In this document: in pieces, positions 52,553 to 61,869 of the stretch
Position numbering within the stretch: position 1 is the first letter of the stretch
Layout of the letters: every line of letters begins with the position of its first letter
Source: Rhodobacteraceae bacterium HTCC2150
GTDB taxonomy: Bacteria > Pseudomonadota > Alphaproteobacteria > Rhodobacterales > Rhodobacteraceae
NCBI GenBank assembly: GCA_000169395.1
Contig: AAXZ01000001.1
Span: 744,001-808,000 of the forward strand
DNA length: 64,000 bases
Reading direction: 5' to 3'
The notes under the pieces: generated by a model
Database searches by the model: none
The model's input: the letters and a program-made list of their open reading frames with translations, nothing else
What the model was told of the DNA's origin: nothing
Program-made: the position numbers and the translations under genes

Positions 52553-52870
52553 CTATCCACCCAACAGCGCGATGCTGTTTTTTGCTATACATTGTGCGGC
52601 TTTGGGGCGTTGGGCGATTTCCAGCACCAACGCGGTTGCATCAGGCGTCACGCCAATTATGGCTGATTTCGATATCTGCACGAATTCAATCGCCGATGCA
52701 CTTTCAATGATGCAATCCGTCACAGGTGCCACAGACAGGCCCGGAAACTTTTGTGCTACTACGCCATTAACCACGCCTTTGGCCGTGTCGCGGGTAACGT
52801 TAGTCACCGCGCTTTCAGTCGCAGCACAACCCGTCAAAGCAACCAAGAAAAGAAGTACGAAAGCACGCAT
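52553..52870 (-). CDS. small lipoprotein encoded between sdhA and sdhB
   Basis: A 105-residue protein with a lipoprotein signal: [15 protein letters not shown], lipobox L-T-G-C with C15 as the acylated residue. The mature part is small and contains two further cysteines (in VTDCIIESA and AAQCIAKN) which could form a disulfide in the periplasm. The ATG overlaps the sdhA stop (TAATG), so it is made with the complex II subunits. I recall a similar small gene inserted at this position in roseobacters. No function is known; a role in complex II assembly would be an inference. Confidence 0.8.
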   Translation of the reverse strand: MRAFVLLFLVALTGCAATESAVTNVTRDTAKGVVNGVVAQKFPGLSVAPVTDCIIESASAIEFVQISKSAIIGVTPDATALVLEIAQRPKAAQCIAKNSIALLGG

Positions 52871-54675
52871 TAGTAAACACGCGCTTTTGGTGCGATGCGT
52901 TTCAGATCAATGCCGCCGTCTTTTTCTTCGGTTAGTGGGTCAACCGTGACGGGGCGATAAGACAGTTCGGTCTTGTTGCCCTCTACACGCGCAATTGTAT
53001 GAACGCGCCAATTTTTGTCGTCACGATCCGCATAATCCTCGTGGGCATGTGCACCACGGCTTTCTTTGCGCGCTTCGGCCCCAACGATTGTTGCCAAGGC
53101 GTTTGGCATCAAGTTCGTAAGCTCCAGCGTTTCCATCAAGTCAGAGTTCCAGATCAAAGACCGATCCGACACTTTCAAGTCATCCAGTTTAGCCGCAACG
53201 CCAGACATTTTTTCAACGCCTTCGGCCAGTGTTTTATCCGTACGGAAAACAGCGGCATCTGCCTGCATGTTTTTTTGCATCTCTAAACGCAACTCGGCGG
53301 TTGTGACGCCGCCAATTGCGTGACGCAATCCATCAAAACGCGCCAAAGCGGCATCAACGGCCTTTTCATTCAGGGCAGGAACCGGCGTGCTAGGATCAAC
53401 GATTTCACCAGCTTTGATAGCAGCAGCACGGCCAAATACCACAAGGTCAATCAACGAATTTGAACCCAAACGGTTGGCACCGTGAACAGACGCACAGCCG
53501 GCTTCTCCCACTGCCATTAGGCCGGGGGTGATGGCGTTTGGATCGTCCTTCGTTGGGTTTAACACTTCGCCCCAATAGTTCGTTGGAATGCCGCCCATGT
53601 TATAGTGCACAGTTGGCAATACTGGGATCGGCTCTTTGGTTAGATCGACACCTGCAAAGATACGCGCACTTTCTGAAATACCCGGTAGGCGCAGCGCCAA
53701 AGTTTCTGGTGGCAAGTGGTTCAGGTGCAAATGGATGTGATCACCTTCGGCACCAACACCGCGGCCTTCGCGAATTTCCATCGTCATACAACGGGATACA
53801 ACATCACGAGACGCCAAGTCTTTATAAGTCGGCGCATAACGTTCCATGAAACGCTCGCCTTCAGAATTGGTTAGATAACCACCCTCACCGCGTGCACCCT
53901 CTGTAATCAGACAGCCGGAACCATAGATGCCCGTTGGGTGGAATTGTACAAATTCCATATCTTGCAAAGCCAGACCAGCGCGCGCTGCCATACCGCCGCC
54001 GTCACCTGTACAGGTGTGTGCAGATGTGGCGCTGAAATAGGCTCGGCCATAACCGCCTGTGGCCAAAACAACCATCTTGGCGTTGAATACGTGAATCGTG
54101 CCGTCGTCCAATTTCCAGCATACAACACCGGTACACTGACCGTCATCAGACATAAGCAGATCGATGGCGAAGTATTCGATGTAAAATTCCGCGTCATTCT
54201 TTAGGGACTGGCCGTAAAGCGTGTGCAAGATCGCGTGACCGGTACGGTCAGCGGCGGCACATGTACGTTGAACGGGTGGGCCTTCGCCAAATTCTGTTGT
54301 GTGACCACCGAAGGGGCGTTGGTAAATTTTACCGTCTTCGGTACGTGAAAACGGAACACCGTAATGTTCCAGCTCATAAACCGCTTTGGGTGCCTCGCGT
54401 GCAAGGTATTCCATGGCATCAGTATCACCCAGCCAATCAGAACCTTTGACCGTGTCATACATATGCCACTGCCAGTTATCTGGACCCATGTTGGAAAGGG
54501 ATGCCGCGATGCCGCCCTGTGCCGCAACAGTATGCGAACGCGTTGGGAAAACCTTTGTCACACAGGCCGTTTTCAGCCCTTGTTCGGCCATGCCCAGCGT
54601 TGCGCGCAGACCAGCGCCACCAGCGCCAACAACAACCACGTCATAGTCGTGGGTTTCATATTCATATGCAGCCAT
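52870..54675 (-). CDS. sdhA: succinate dehydrogenase flavoprotein subunit
   Basis: A 601-residue catalytic subunit oxidising succinate to fumarate. The FAD-binding GAGGAGL lies near residue 17, and the covalent flavin histidine is H48 in [10 protein letters not shown]. The substrate region [21 protein letters not shown] and [21 protein letters not shown] are typical, as is the C-terminal YRPV. AAGG lies upstream of the ATG. Third in the order sdhC, sdhD, sdhA, lipoprotein, sdhB. Confidence 0.98.
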   Translation of the reverse strand: MAAYEYETHDYDVVVVGAGGAGLRATLGMAEQGLKTACVTKVFPTRSHTVAAQGGIAASLSNMGPDNWQWHMYDTVKGSDWLGDTDAMEYLAREAPKAVYELEHYGVPFSRTEDGKIYQRPFGGHTTEFGEGPPVQRTCAAADRTGHAILHTLYGQSLKNDAEFYIEYFAIDLLMSDDGQCTGVVCWKLDDGTIHVFNAKMVVLATGGYGRAYFSATSAHTCTGDGGGMAARAGLALQDMEFVQFHPTGIYGSGCLITEGARGEGGYLTNSEGERFMERYAPTYKDLASRDVVSRCMTMEIREGRGVGAEGDHIHLHLNHLPPETLALRLPGISESARIFAGVDLTKEPIPVLPTVHYNMGGIPTNYWGEVLNPTKDDPNAITPGLMAVGEAGCASVHGANRLGSNSLIDLVVFGRAAAIKAGEIVDPSTPVPALNEKAVDAALARFDGLRHAIGGVTTAELRLEMQKNMQADAAVFRTDKTLAEGVEKMSGVAAKLDDLKVSDRSLIWNSDLMETLELTNLMPNALATIVGAEARKESRGAHAHEDYADRDDKNWRVHTIARVEGNKTELSYRPVTVDPLTEEKDGGIDLKRIAPKARVY

Positions 54676-54693
54676 GATTAGGTGCCTTTTCAG

Positions 54694-55065
54694 TTACAAC
54701 GCGATGCTGGCAAGGGCGAAAAGCCCAGTTGCCATAGCGGCGTAGGAAAGCAGGGAAACAGCGATGATTGTGATTTTACGAGCGCCACCTTTGACATAAT
54801 CCTCGATCATCGTTTGCGCGCCCATTTTAAAATGCGTAAACGCGACAATTAACGTAAGCCCCGTCAGAATTGCAGGATAAGGGCGGGCGAAATGTGCCTG
54901 AACATCGGCATAACTTTCGTCCAACATCGGACCAAAGTTAAAGATGAACAAAGGCATCAGGATTGCCAAAGCAATTGAGCTGACGGTCATTGACCAAAAG
55001 TGATGAGTGCCTTCTTTGGCAGAGCCCATTCCGTTGGCGCGTTTGCGGTCGGTCATAAAAGCCAT
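54694..55065 (-). CDS. sdhD: succinate dehydrogenase membrane anchor subunit D
   Basis: A 123-residue hydrophobic subunit with three membrane segments (about 25-45, 58-80 and 95-118). The family pattern HFKMGAQTMIEDYV, near residue 78, holds the residues near heme b and quinone. AAGGG precedes the ATG. It anchors SdhA and SdhB with SdhC in the inner membrane. Confidence 0.93.
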   Translation of the reverse strand: MAFMTDRKRANGMGSAKEGTHHFWSMTVSSIALAILMPLFIFNFGPMLDESYADVQAHFARPYPAILTGLTLIVAFTHFKMGAQTMIEDYVKGGARKITIIAVSLLSYAAMATGLFALASIAL

Positions 55066-55076
55066 GTGTTTGCCCT

Positions 55077-55460
55077 TTAGATCAAAATGAGTGTGAGGAC
55101 GGTCAGAATGAAGGAACCGGCAATAACCATGATCCCCAAACGTTCGGCCTGTTTGATTTCAAATCCACGACCTGTGTCCCAATACAGGTGACGCAGGCCT
55201 GCACAGAAGTGATACCACAACGCCCAAAGTGAAAGTATCATGATTAAACTGCCAAACCAGCTTGTGATCACAGTTCTGGCGAGGTCGTAGTAGCCCGGCC
55301 CAGTCGCGGCGGCCAAAAGCCACCAAACGATCATCAGGGCTGCCAAAAGCATGGCATTACCAGTAATTCGCGTGAAAATTGACGTCATAGAAGTCAACTG
55401 TGGACGATAAATCGTCAAATGAGGTGAAAGTGGGCGTTTGCCTCGGTTCACATCTGCCAT
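55077..55460 (-). CDS. sdhC: succinate dehydrogenase cytochrome b556 subunit C
   Basis: A 127-residue hydrophobic subunit, opening MADVNRGKRPLSPHLTIYRPQLTS as in other SdhC proteins (seen in two blocks) and containing the heme-ligand region HFCAGLRHLYWDTGRGFEI. Three membrane segments are predicted. The ATG at 55460 follows AAAGGAAG; an in-frame extension to 55586 is rejected because the conserved N terminus begins here. TGTGATCACA occurs within the coding region at 55263-55272. Confidence 0.95.
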   Translation of the reverse strand: MADVNRGKRPLSPHLTIYRPQLTSMTSIFTRITGNAMLLAALMIVWWLLAAATGPGYYDLARTVITSWFGSLIMILSLWALWYHFCAGLRHLYWDTGRGFEIKQAERLGIMVIAGSFILTVLTLILI

Positions 55461-55883
55461 TGTGGTGCTTCCTTTGAAAGTAAAACCATGGAACATGCGG
55501 GTGATACCCAATAAATTATCCAAAGTCACGGGTGGTAGTGCCTGAAAATGCGGCTTTTCTTGCTGAGAGGTACATTTTATTGTCATGTGTGATCACAATA
55601 TTTATTTACGTGATCACGTTTCTTGCGGGATGTTCAGGTGCCGGTTGTTTAGGAATACCTAGATGAATCGGTCTGTTTTGTTCGATTTTGAGAATGAGTA
55701 AGTGTATCTATGCCAATTATCATGGTCTTGTGATGTTTGTTTTTCTACTTTTATAGGTAGTTTAGATTAGTAAATATTTTGTGATTACAATGGCGCCCCC
55801 AAACTTGCGATTCCGAATTTTGGGCTTGAGCTTCCGACCCATACAAATTGATATAACTGTTTAAGCCAAATGCAGGGGGCTCA
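55461..55883. other. 423-base noncoding region upstream of sdhC
   Basis: The only gene-free stretch over 300 bases. It separates sdhC (minus) from the small gene at 55884 (plus). The portion nearest sdhC holds the sdh leader and the two GTGATCAC palindromes (listed separately). The centre is AT-rich, with no reading frame of good codon quality and no tRNA-like or riboswitch-like fold that I could see. The gene at 55884 has only a weak upstream ribosome site (GGGGG). Confidence 0.6.
55588..55619 (-). promoter_or_regulatory. tandem GTGATCAC palindromes upstream of the sdh operon
   Basis: TGTGATCACA (55588-55597) and ACGTGATCACGT (55608-55619) are each perfect palindromes sharing the core GTGATCAC. 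Their centres are 21 bases apart, two helical turns, as expected for two dimers on one face of the DNA. They lie 128-159 bases upstream of the sdhC ATG. The regulator is not known. Confidence 0.55.
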
Positions 55884-56120
55884 ATGATGGCACATCAAAA
55901 CAAAGTAATGCGATCAGTGAATCTGTTTGGCGACAATGTATGCGTTGATGTTTTTATGCGGCCCGATGGATCCTTTGGTTTTGACGAGTTCCGCCGCGAC
56001 CCAGAGGATACGCGCGGTTGGTACAGCATTGGTCACTATGGAACTCAGACTTTTGATAGTGAACAATCCGCCCTAAAGGCAGCCATTCAAACAGTAGATT
56101 GGCTTGCCGATCAAATGTAA
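55884..56120 (+). CDS. small conserved-looking protein of unknown function
   Basis: A 78-residue soluble acidic protein, MMAHQNKVMRSVNLFGDN at its start. Its central part CVDVFMRPDGSFGFDEFRRDPEDTRGW is strongly patterned and its C-terminal helix is ALKAAIQTVDWLADQM. I recall similar short proteins in roseobacters but can name no domain. A GGGGG stretch lies before two adjacent ATG codons (55884, 55887). It precedes the Kef-type antiporter gene by 80 bases. Confidence 0.75.
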   Translation: MMAHQNKVMRSVNLFGDNVCVDVFMRPDGSFGFDEFRRDPEDTRGWYSIGHYGTQTFDSEQSALKAAIQTVDWLADQM

Positions 56121-56200
56121 ACTCGTGGCTTGCGAATAGCTTTACATTTCACCGTCTACGCCCATATTTGTCGTCAACTCAGCGTACTAGGGGCACAAAC

Positions 56201-58084
56201 ATGACAGATTTCTTACTATTGGCGTTCATTTTTCTTATCGCAGGTGTCGTCGCTGTACCGATCGCATCGCGTTTGGGCCTTGGGTCTGTACTTGGTTATT
56301 TAATCGCAGGGATCGTAATTAGCCCAGTTTTGGCCTTCCTGCATGTGGATGTGATTTCCATTCAACACTTTGCAGAATTTGGCGTTGTGATGATGCTGTT
56401 TCTTGTGGGGCTCGAACTTGAACCCAAAATGCTGTGGTCCATGCGCGCTAAATTGATCGGTCTTGGGGGCGGGCAGGTTGGCTTGACTGCGGGTATCGTG
56501 ATGTTGGCTGCTATGGCGATGGGCCAAGTTTGGACGGTTGCTTTGGCGATCGGTTTGGTTATGGCGCTGTCATCAACTGCAATCGTTTTGCAAACTTTAG
56601 GTGAAAAGGGTTTGATCAAAAGCGACGGCGGGCAATCTAGTTTCTCGGTTCTTTTGACCCAAGATATTGCCGTAATCCCAATGCTGGCCTTGGTGCCGCT
56701 ATTAGCGATGCCAGAGTTGGTCGAGGCCTTGTCACATGCCGCACACGGTGCTCATGGTGACGAAGGTGGTCATGGCGCCAGCATGAGTTTGACCGACGGC
56801 TTACCCGGATGGGGTGTGGCGCTTGTTACGCTAGGCGCAATTGCCTCAGTGATCGTAGTGGGTTCCTATCTGACCAGTCCAATTTTTCGATTTATTGCCG
56901 AGGCCAAGCTGCGTGAACTTTTCGTGGCAACGGCCCTTATGATGGTTATTGGCATTGCATTGTTGATGACGCTTGTGGGGCTTTCGCCCGCGCTTGGCAC
57001 CTTTCTTGCGGGCGTGGTTTTGGCGAACAGTGAATATCGCCATGAATTAGAAAGCGACATTGACCCCTTCAAAGGCTTGCTCTTGGGTCTGTTCTTTATG
57101 ACCGTCGGTGCAGGTATCAATTTTGGCCTTATGTTTGATAACCTAGGAATGATTGTTGCGCTGACGTTGGGATTGATGTTCGTCAAGGCGGCTGTTCTTT
57201 ATGTTTTGGCTGTAATCTTCAAGTTGCAAGGTTCTGATCGCTGGTTGTTCAGTTTGGGATTGGCGCAGGCTGGTGAATTTGGTTTTGTTTTACTGTCATT
57301 CACCGTTGCCAATGCCGTAATCCCAAGCGAATTGGCCGATCGACTGTTGTTGATTGTTGCCTTGTCGATGCTATTAACCCCTGCGTTGTTCATCCTTTAT
57401 GACAAGGTGATCGCGCCGCGTTTCTCGGCACTTGAAGAACGTGAAATGGATGAAATTTCCGAAACAAGCGACATTATCATTGCGGGGCACGGTCGCGTTG
57501 GTGGTATCGTCAGTCGCTTGTTGCGAGGTGGTGGGATGACACCAACAGTGATGGATTTCAGCTCAAAACAGTTGGAAATGCTTCGTTCTTTTAATGTTCA
57601 GGCTTATTATGGTGATGCAACACGACCTGATCTATTGCATGCCGCCGGCATAGCCGAGGCCAAACTTTTCGTTGTTGCAATCGACGATAAAGAACAAATC
57701 ACAGAGCTCGTTAAATATGTGCACCATCATTATCCTGATCTGCATATCGTTGCGCGTGCCGTTGATCGTAACCACGTTTATGATCTGTGGTTTGCGGGGT
57801 GCCGTGACATTATTCGCGATACTTATGACAGCTCGCTTCGGATGGGTCGCTCGTCTATCGAAGCACTTGGTTATACGCGTGAACAGGCGGATCGCATGGT
57901 CGAGGTATTCAGTGAAATGGATCGACGCAGCATGTTGGCGGTTGCGGAACATTACGATCCAGAAATTCCAGCGATTGAGAATGAAGTGTATATGAACAAG
58001 CTGCGTGAATTGCAGGGTGATTGGCAGGCTGAATTAAATGAACGAATGGGAAGTATAATGGCAGAAGGCAAGGTGAAAGCCTGA
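56201..58084 (+). CDS. monovalent cation:proton antiporter-2 (Kef-type) with RCK domain
   Basis: A 627-residue CPA2-family transporter: about twelve membrane helices (1-415), then a cytoplasmic RCK_N/TrkA-N domain (about 420-540) with the nucleotide-binding IIIAGHGRVGG. Characteristic are VVMMLFLVGLELEPKMLW and ALSSTAIVLQTLGEKGL in the transport part. A His- and Gly-rich loop (HAAHGAHGDEGGHGA, about residue 180-195) is unusual and may bind metal. Probably potassium efflux in exchange for protons. AGGGG precedes the ATG at 56201. Confidence 0.93.
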   Translation: MTDFLLLAFIFLIAGVVAVPIASRLGLGSVLGYLIAGIVISPVLAFLHVDVISIQHFAEFGVVMMLFLVGLELEPKMLWSMRAKLIGLGGGQVGLTAGIVMLAAMAMGQVWTVALAIGLVMALSSTAIVLQTLGEKGLIKSDGGQSSFSVLLTQDIAVIPMLALVPLLAMPELVEALSHAAHGAHGDEGGHGASMSLTDGLPGWGVALVTLGAIASVIVVGSYLTSPIFRFIAEAKLRELFVATALMMVIGIALLMTLVGLSPALGTFLAGVVLANSEYRHELESDIDPFKGLLLGLFFMTVGAGINFGLMFDNLGMIVALTLGLMFVKAAVLYVLAVIFKLQGSDRWLFSLGLAQAGEFGFVLLSFTVANAVIPSELADRLLLIVALSMLLTPALFILYDKVIAPRFSALEEREMDEISETSDIIIAGHGRVGGIVSRLLRGGGMTPTVMDFSSKQLEMLRSFNVQAYYGDATRPDLLHAAGIAEAKLFVVAIDDKEQITELVKYVHHHYPDLHIVARAVDRNHVYDLWFAGCRDIIRDTYDSSLRMGRSSIEALGYTREQADRMVEVFSEMDRRSMLAVAEHYDPEIPAIENEVYMNKLRELQGDWQAELNERMGSIMAEGKVKA

Positions 58085-58215
58085 CCGCCTTAAATTGGTT
58101 CGATTGAATGGAATATGACCAGCCACGTGAGGGTTCGCCCCGTTCGACAGAATTTTGCCCGTTTTGACAAAACAAAATCGGGTGAAAACTATCGCTCGTT
58201 TTTCGTTGAATGTGA

Positions 58216-58255
58216 AAAAAAGCCCCTGCTGAAACCATTCAGCAGGGGCTTTTTC
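58216..58255. terminator. bidirectional intrinsic terminator between antiporter and glyA
   Basis: A perfect long stem, AAAAAGCCCCTGCTGAA and its complement around an ACCA loop (centre at about 58236), followed by T runs on either strand. It terminates the plus-strand antiporter gene and, 13 bases past its stop, the minus-strand glyA gene. Confidence 0.95.
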
Positions 58256-58268
58256 TAATTAGTAGCTT

Positions 58269-59564
58269 TTACAAGTCTGAATAGATTGGGAAACGATCGC
58301 ACATGGCTTGAACTTCGGCTTTGACAGCTGCTTCAACAGCAGCATTGCCTTCTTCGCCATTGGCGGCCAAACCATCAACAACCTGTACAATCCAATCTGC
58401 GATTTGACGGAACTCTGCTTCGCCAAAGCCGCGGGTTGTGCCCGCTGGTGAACCAAGACGGATGCCAGATGTGATCATTGGTTTTTCTTCGTCAAACGGG
58501 ATGCCGTTTTTGTTGCATGTGATATGCGCACGCCCCAGTGCTTTCTCAGTGGCGTTGCCTTTAACGCCTTTGGGGCGCAAATCAACCAACAGAACGTGGG
58601 TGTCTGTACCGTGGGTAACTGTGTCCAAACCACCTTTGATCAATTGATCAGACATGGCTTGCGCATTGGCAATCACTTGTTTGATGTAGTCTTTGAATGT
58701 TGGCTGAAGCGCCTCGCCAAAAGCGACGGCTTTTGCGGCGATGACATGCATCAAGGGGCCGCCTTGAATGCCGGGGAAGATCGCAGAATTTACTTTTTTG
58801 GCGATTGCTTCGTCATTGGTCAGGATCATACCACCACGCGGGCCACGCAAAGTTTTGTGTGTCGTTGTTGTCGCTACGTGTGCGTGTGGAAATGGGCTTG
58901 GGTGTTCGCCAGCAGCCACCAAACCAGCAAAGTGCGCCATATCAACGTGCAAATAGGCACCGACCATATCGGCAATTTCGCGCATCCGTGCAAAATCAAT
59001 TTGGCGTGGAATGGCTGAACCACCGGCAATGATTATCGCTGGGTTGTGCTCTTTGGCCAATTCTTCAACTTGGTCATAGTCTAATTCCAACGTGTCACGA
59101 CGAACGCCATATTGAACAGCGTTAAACCATTTACCAGATTGGTTTGGACGTGCGCCGTGTGTTAGGTGACCGCCAGCGTCCAAAGACATGCCCAAAATCG
59201 TGTCACCTGGCTTTACCAAGGCTTGCATTACACCTTGGTTCGCTTGGGAACCGGAATTAGGCTGAACGTTTGCAAAGTCACATCCAAATAGTTCTTTTGC
59301 ACGGTCAACGGCAAGATTTTCGGCGATATCTACAAACTGGCAACCACCATAATAACGACGACCTGCATAGCCTTCGGCGTATTTATTGGTCATCACAGAA
59401 CCTTGTGCCTGCATTACAGCGCAGCTGACGATGTTTTCAGATGCGATCAATTCGATTTCATCTCGTTGACGTCCAAGTTCCAACTCGATGGATTTGAAAA
59501 TCTCTGGATCACTTGTTGCAAGATCGTCTTTGAAAAATCCAGCGTGGCGGGTATTGGCAGTCAT
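58269..59564 (-). CDS. glyA: serine hydroxymethyltransferase
   Basis: A 431-residue PLP enzyme interconverting serine and glycine with tetrahydrofolate, the main source of one-carbon units. The PLP lysine is K237 in [13 protein letters not shown]. The N-terminal [10 protein letters not shown] and [16 protein letters not shown], as well as [17 protein letters not shown], are family hallmarks. AAAGGA lies before the ATG. It converges on the antiporter gene at the shared terminator and is divergent from nadK. Confidence 0.98.
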   Translation of the reverse strand: MTANTRHAGFFKDDLATSDPEIFKSIELELGRQRDEIELIASENIVSCAVMQAQGSVMTNKYAEGYAGRRYYGGCQFVDIAENLAVDRAKELFGCDFANVQPNSGSQANQGVMQALVKPGDTILGMSLDAGGHLTHGARPNQSGKWFNAVQYGVRRDTLELDYDQVEELAKEHNPAIIIAGGSAIPRQIDFARMREIADMVGAYLHVDMAHFAGLVAAGEHPSPFPHAHVATTTTHKTLRGPRGGMILTNDEAIAKKVNSAIFPGIQGGPLMHVIAAKAVAFGEALQPTFKDYIKQVIANAQAMSDQLIKGGLDTVTHGTDTHVLLVDLRPKGVKGNATEKALGRAHITCNKNGIPFDEEKPMITSGIRLGSPAGTTRGFGEAEFRQIADWIVQVVDGLAANGEEGNAAVEAAVKAEVQAMCDRFPIYSDL

Positions 59565-59739
59565 AGCAGCTATCCTTTGAAAAAGCCTTTGTTAGCGATC
59601 AAATAGCCCACGATTCGAGTTTTAGGAACGTTGTAAAACGACGCACTAGTGGGCAAAAAGGTCTTTTGCACGGGATTGCCCCTTGTGTTTTCATGCCACG
59701 CGAAACATTCTTTCTTATAGACGTAAAAAAGGGCCTGAC

Positions 59740-60501
59740 ATGGCACGTAAAATCGCATTCCTCGCTAGCCGTGAACCAAAAGCACAAACAGCTCTTGAAG
59801 CTTTGACGGCGCGATTTGGGCAAAACGCGCCTGAAAATGCCGACTTGATCGTTGCCTTAGGTGGTGATGGTTTCATGTTGCAAACCATCCATGAGGCACA
59901 GGAATCAGGATTGCCAGTCTATGGAATGAATTGTGGAACCATTGGATTTTTGATGAATGAATTTTCCGAAGACGATCTTTTGGAACGTTTGGATGATGCC
60001 GAAGAAACATTGATTAATCCGTTGAAAATGAAAGCCATGGCAACGGATGGTAAAATCCACACGGCTTTGGCGATCAACGAGGTTTCGTTGTTACGGGCCG
60101 GGCCACAAGCCGCCAAATTGCGCATAACCGTGAATGATCAAGAACGTTTGCCTGAACTTGTTTGCGATGGCGCACTATTGTCGACGCCAGCAGGGTCAAC
60201 CGCTTATAACTATTCCGCACATGGCCCAATATTACCTATCGGATCAGACGTTCTGGCACTAACAGCAATGGCTGCGTTTAGACCCCGCCGTTGGCAGGGG
60301 GCCTTGCTGCCTAAATCTGCAAGGGTTCGTTTTGATGTGTTAGAGCCGGAAAAGCGACCCGTCATGGCAGATGCTGATGGCCGCTCGGCCTTGAATGTTA
60401 AGTGGGTGGAAATTCAAAGCGATCCAAGTGTTTCCCATCGTATCCTGTTTGATCCAGGCCATGGACTTGAAGAACGATTGATGCGCGAGCAGTTTGCTTA
60501 G
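59740..60501 (+). CDS. nadK: NAD kinase
   Basis: A 253-residue NAD kinase phosphorylating NAD to NADP. The catalytic GGDG is in LIVALGGDGFMLQT, the substrate-binding NE is in AINEVSLLRAG, and the TPAGSTAYNYSAHGPILP loop is diagnostic. The ATG at 59740 follows a purine-rich AAAAAAGGG; an earlier in-frame ATG at 59683 would add 19 unconserved residues. It is followed by the convergent regulator gene 12 bases later. Confidence 0.95.
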   Translation: MARKIAFLASREPKAQTALEALTARFGQNAPENADLIVALGGDGFMLQTIHEAQESGLPVYGMNCGTIGFLMNEFSEDDLLERLDDAEETLINPLKMKAMATDGKIHTALAINEVSLLRAGPQAAKLRITVNDQERLPELVCDGALLSTPAGSTAYNYSAHGPILPIGSDVLALTAMAAFRPRRWQGALLPKSARVRFDVLEPEKRPVMADADGRSALNVKWVEIQSDPSVSHRILFDPGHGLEERLMREQFA

Positions 60502-60513
60502 GCCGACACGCGA

Positions 60514-61869
60514 TCAATTCTGCCAAGCGTCACGTTTTCGATAAATCGTAGAAGGTGCCACATCCAATATCCGTGCCGCACGGGGAACTGAACCACCCTC
60601 TTTTCTAATCGTTTCCTCAATAAGCCAGCGCTCTACTTCTAGCAGCGTCTTGCCAATAAACATCTCTGCCGCATTATCATCAAAACTTGATGTCGCTTCC
60701 GCGCCACGTTCAACGGGCGTTCGCAGAAATTGATCTGCTAACATTTCAGGTGTGATAACCGGGCCCTCGTTCAAAACAATCATATTGCGTAGTGTGTTTT
60801 CTAGTTGTCGCACATTACCTGGCCAACCGTAGTTGCTAAAAATTTCCAAAACACTCGTTGATATGCTTTTAAAATCGCGATTTTCCTCTTTTGAAATATC
60901 AGCCAAGGAACGGGTTGCGATTTGTACGATGTCCGTGTCACGATCGCGCAGTGGCGGCATTTCAATGGGAATAACGTACAGTCTGTAAAACAGGTCCTCT
61001 AAAAATGTGCCGGAAGTAACGGCATCCCAAGGGTTCACAGAACTAATAGCAATCGCACGAAGATTTATTCTTCGTGGGCTTGCCTCGCCGGAAATCAGCA
61101 ACTCTGAGGTTTGAAAAAATTCCAAAAGTTTCGTTTGTAAGATTTTTGGCAGGTCACAAATTTCATTAAGCACCAATATACCTTCATCGGCCGCAAGAAT
61201 GCGCGCATTCAGCCGATCAATGGCGCCTTGAAATGAGTTGGGCATTTGCCCATAAATTTCTGAATCAGGCCGTTCCGCTTGAAAGGTGCCGCAATTAACC
61301 TGGATTAAGGGGCCAGAGGAACGTGGCGAATTATTGTGAATGCTTTTGGCGCATGTGACTTTTCCTGTACCGCTTTCACCGGAAATGAAAACCGCCGCCA
61401 TCGAACGCCCTACAGAACCGATCTTTTTAAGGATGTCCAAAATTGCTTGTGACGACCCCGTTAATGCATCTGCTTGGCGATTTTCGTCAAAGTTGATTTC
61501 AACGTTGGTTGGGGTATTCGCATTGGCAACGCATTCAACCAGTTTGGCATCCAAAAATGGCTTTACCAAATAGTCGTTGGCCCCCAACCGCATGGCCTCA
61601 ATTGCTCGATTAATAGAGCCATCTGAGGTGACGACAATGAATTGAGCCGTTGGATTTAAGGCCAGACATTCGCGCATAACATCCAAGCCGAATTTGTCGG
61701 GCAATAGTAGATCAAGCACAACAATATCGGGTCTAAGTGTTGCGAATTTGGCCTTTGCTTGCATGCCGTTGTTGGCGGTTTCAACAATATGTCCCGCACG
61801 GCGCAGGGCACTGGCATAAATCAGTTGCAAACTGGATGTATCTTCTACCAGCAAAATCGGTTTACTCAT
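60514..61869 (-). CDS. NtrC-type response regulator with degenerate AAA+ motifs
   Basis: A 451-residue regulator: receiver domain with D53 (VVLDLLLP), AAA+ sigma-54-interaction-type domain (about 135-370) and a C-terminal Fis helix-turn-helix (GSVPRAARILDVAPSTIYRK). The Walker A GESGTGK (164-170) is intact. The GAFTGA loop that contacts sigma-54 reads N-S-F-Q-G-A (211-216), and the Walker B Asp is replaced by Asn (ILVLNEI, N235). Both argue against ordinary sigma-54 activation. The start at 61869 follows AAGGAA and overlaps the hybrid kinase gene by 8 bases, so the two form one signalling unit. Confidence 0.92.
   Translation of the reverse strand: MSKPILLVEDTSSLQLIYASALRRAGHIVETANNGMQAKAKFATLRPDIVVLDLLLPDKFGLDVMRECLALNPTAQFIVVTSDGSINRAIEAMRLGANDYLVKPFLDAKLVECVANANTPTNVEINFDENRQADALTGSSQAILDILKKIGSVGRSMAAVFISGESGTGKVTCAKSIHNNSPRSSGPLIQVNCGTFQAERPDSEIYGQMPNSFQGAIDRLNARILAADEGILVLNEICDLPKILQTKLLEFFQTSELLISGEASPRRINLRAIAISSVNPWDAVTSGTFLEDLFYRLYVIPIEMPPLRDRDTDIVQIATRSLADISKEENRDFKSISTSVLEIFSNYGWPGNVRQLENTLRNMIVLNEGPVITPEMLADQFLRTPVERGAEATSSFDDNAAEMFIGKTLLEVERWLIEETIRKEGGSVPRAARILDVAPSTIYRKRDAWQN

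Noticed and set aside
53737-53746. GTGATCAC inside sdhA
   Set aside because: Lies in coding sequence and lacks the extended symmetry of the upstream copies.
55461-55586. N-terminal extension of sdhC to 55586
   Set aside because: The conserved SdhC N terminus starts at 55460, with a good ribosome site directly before it.
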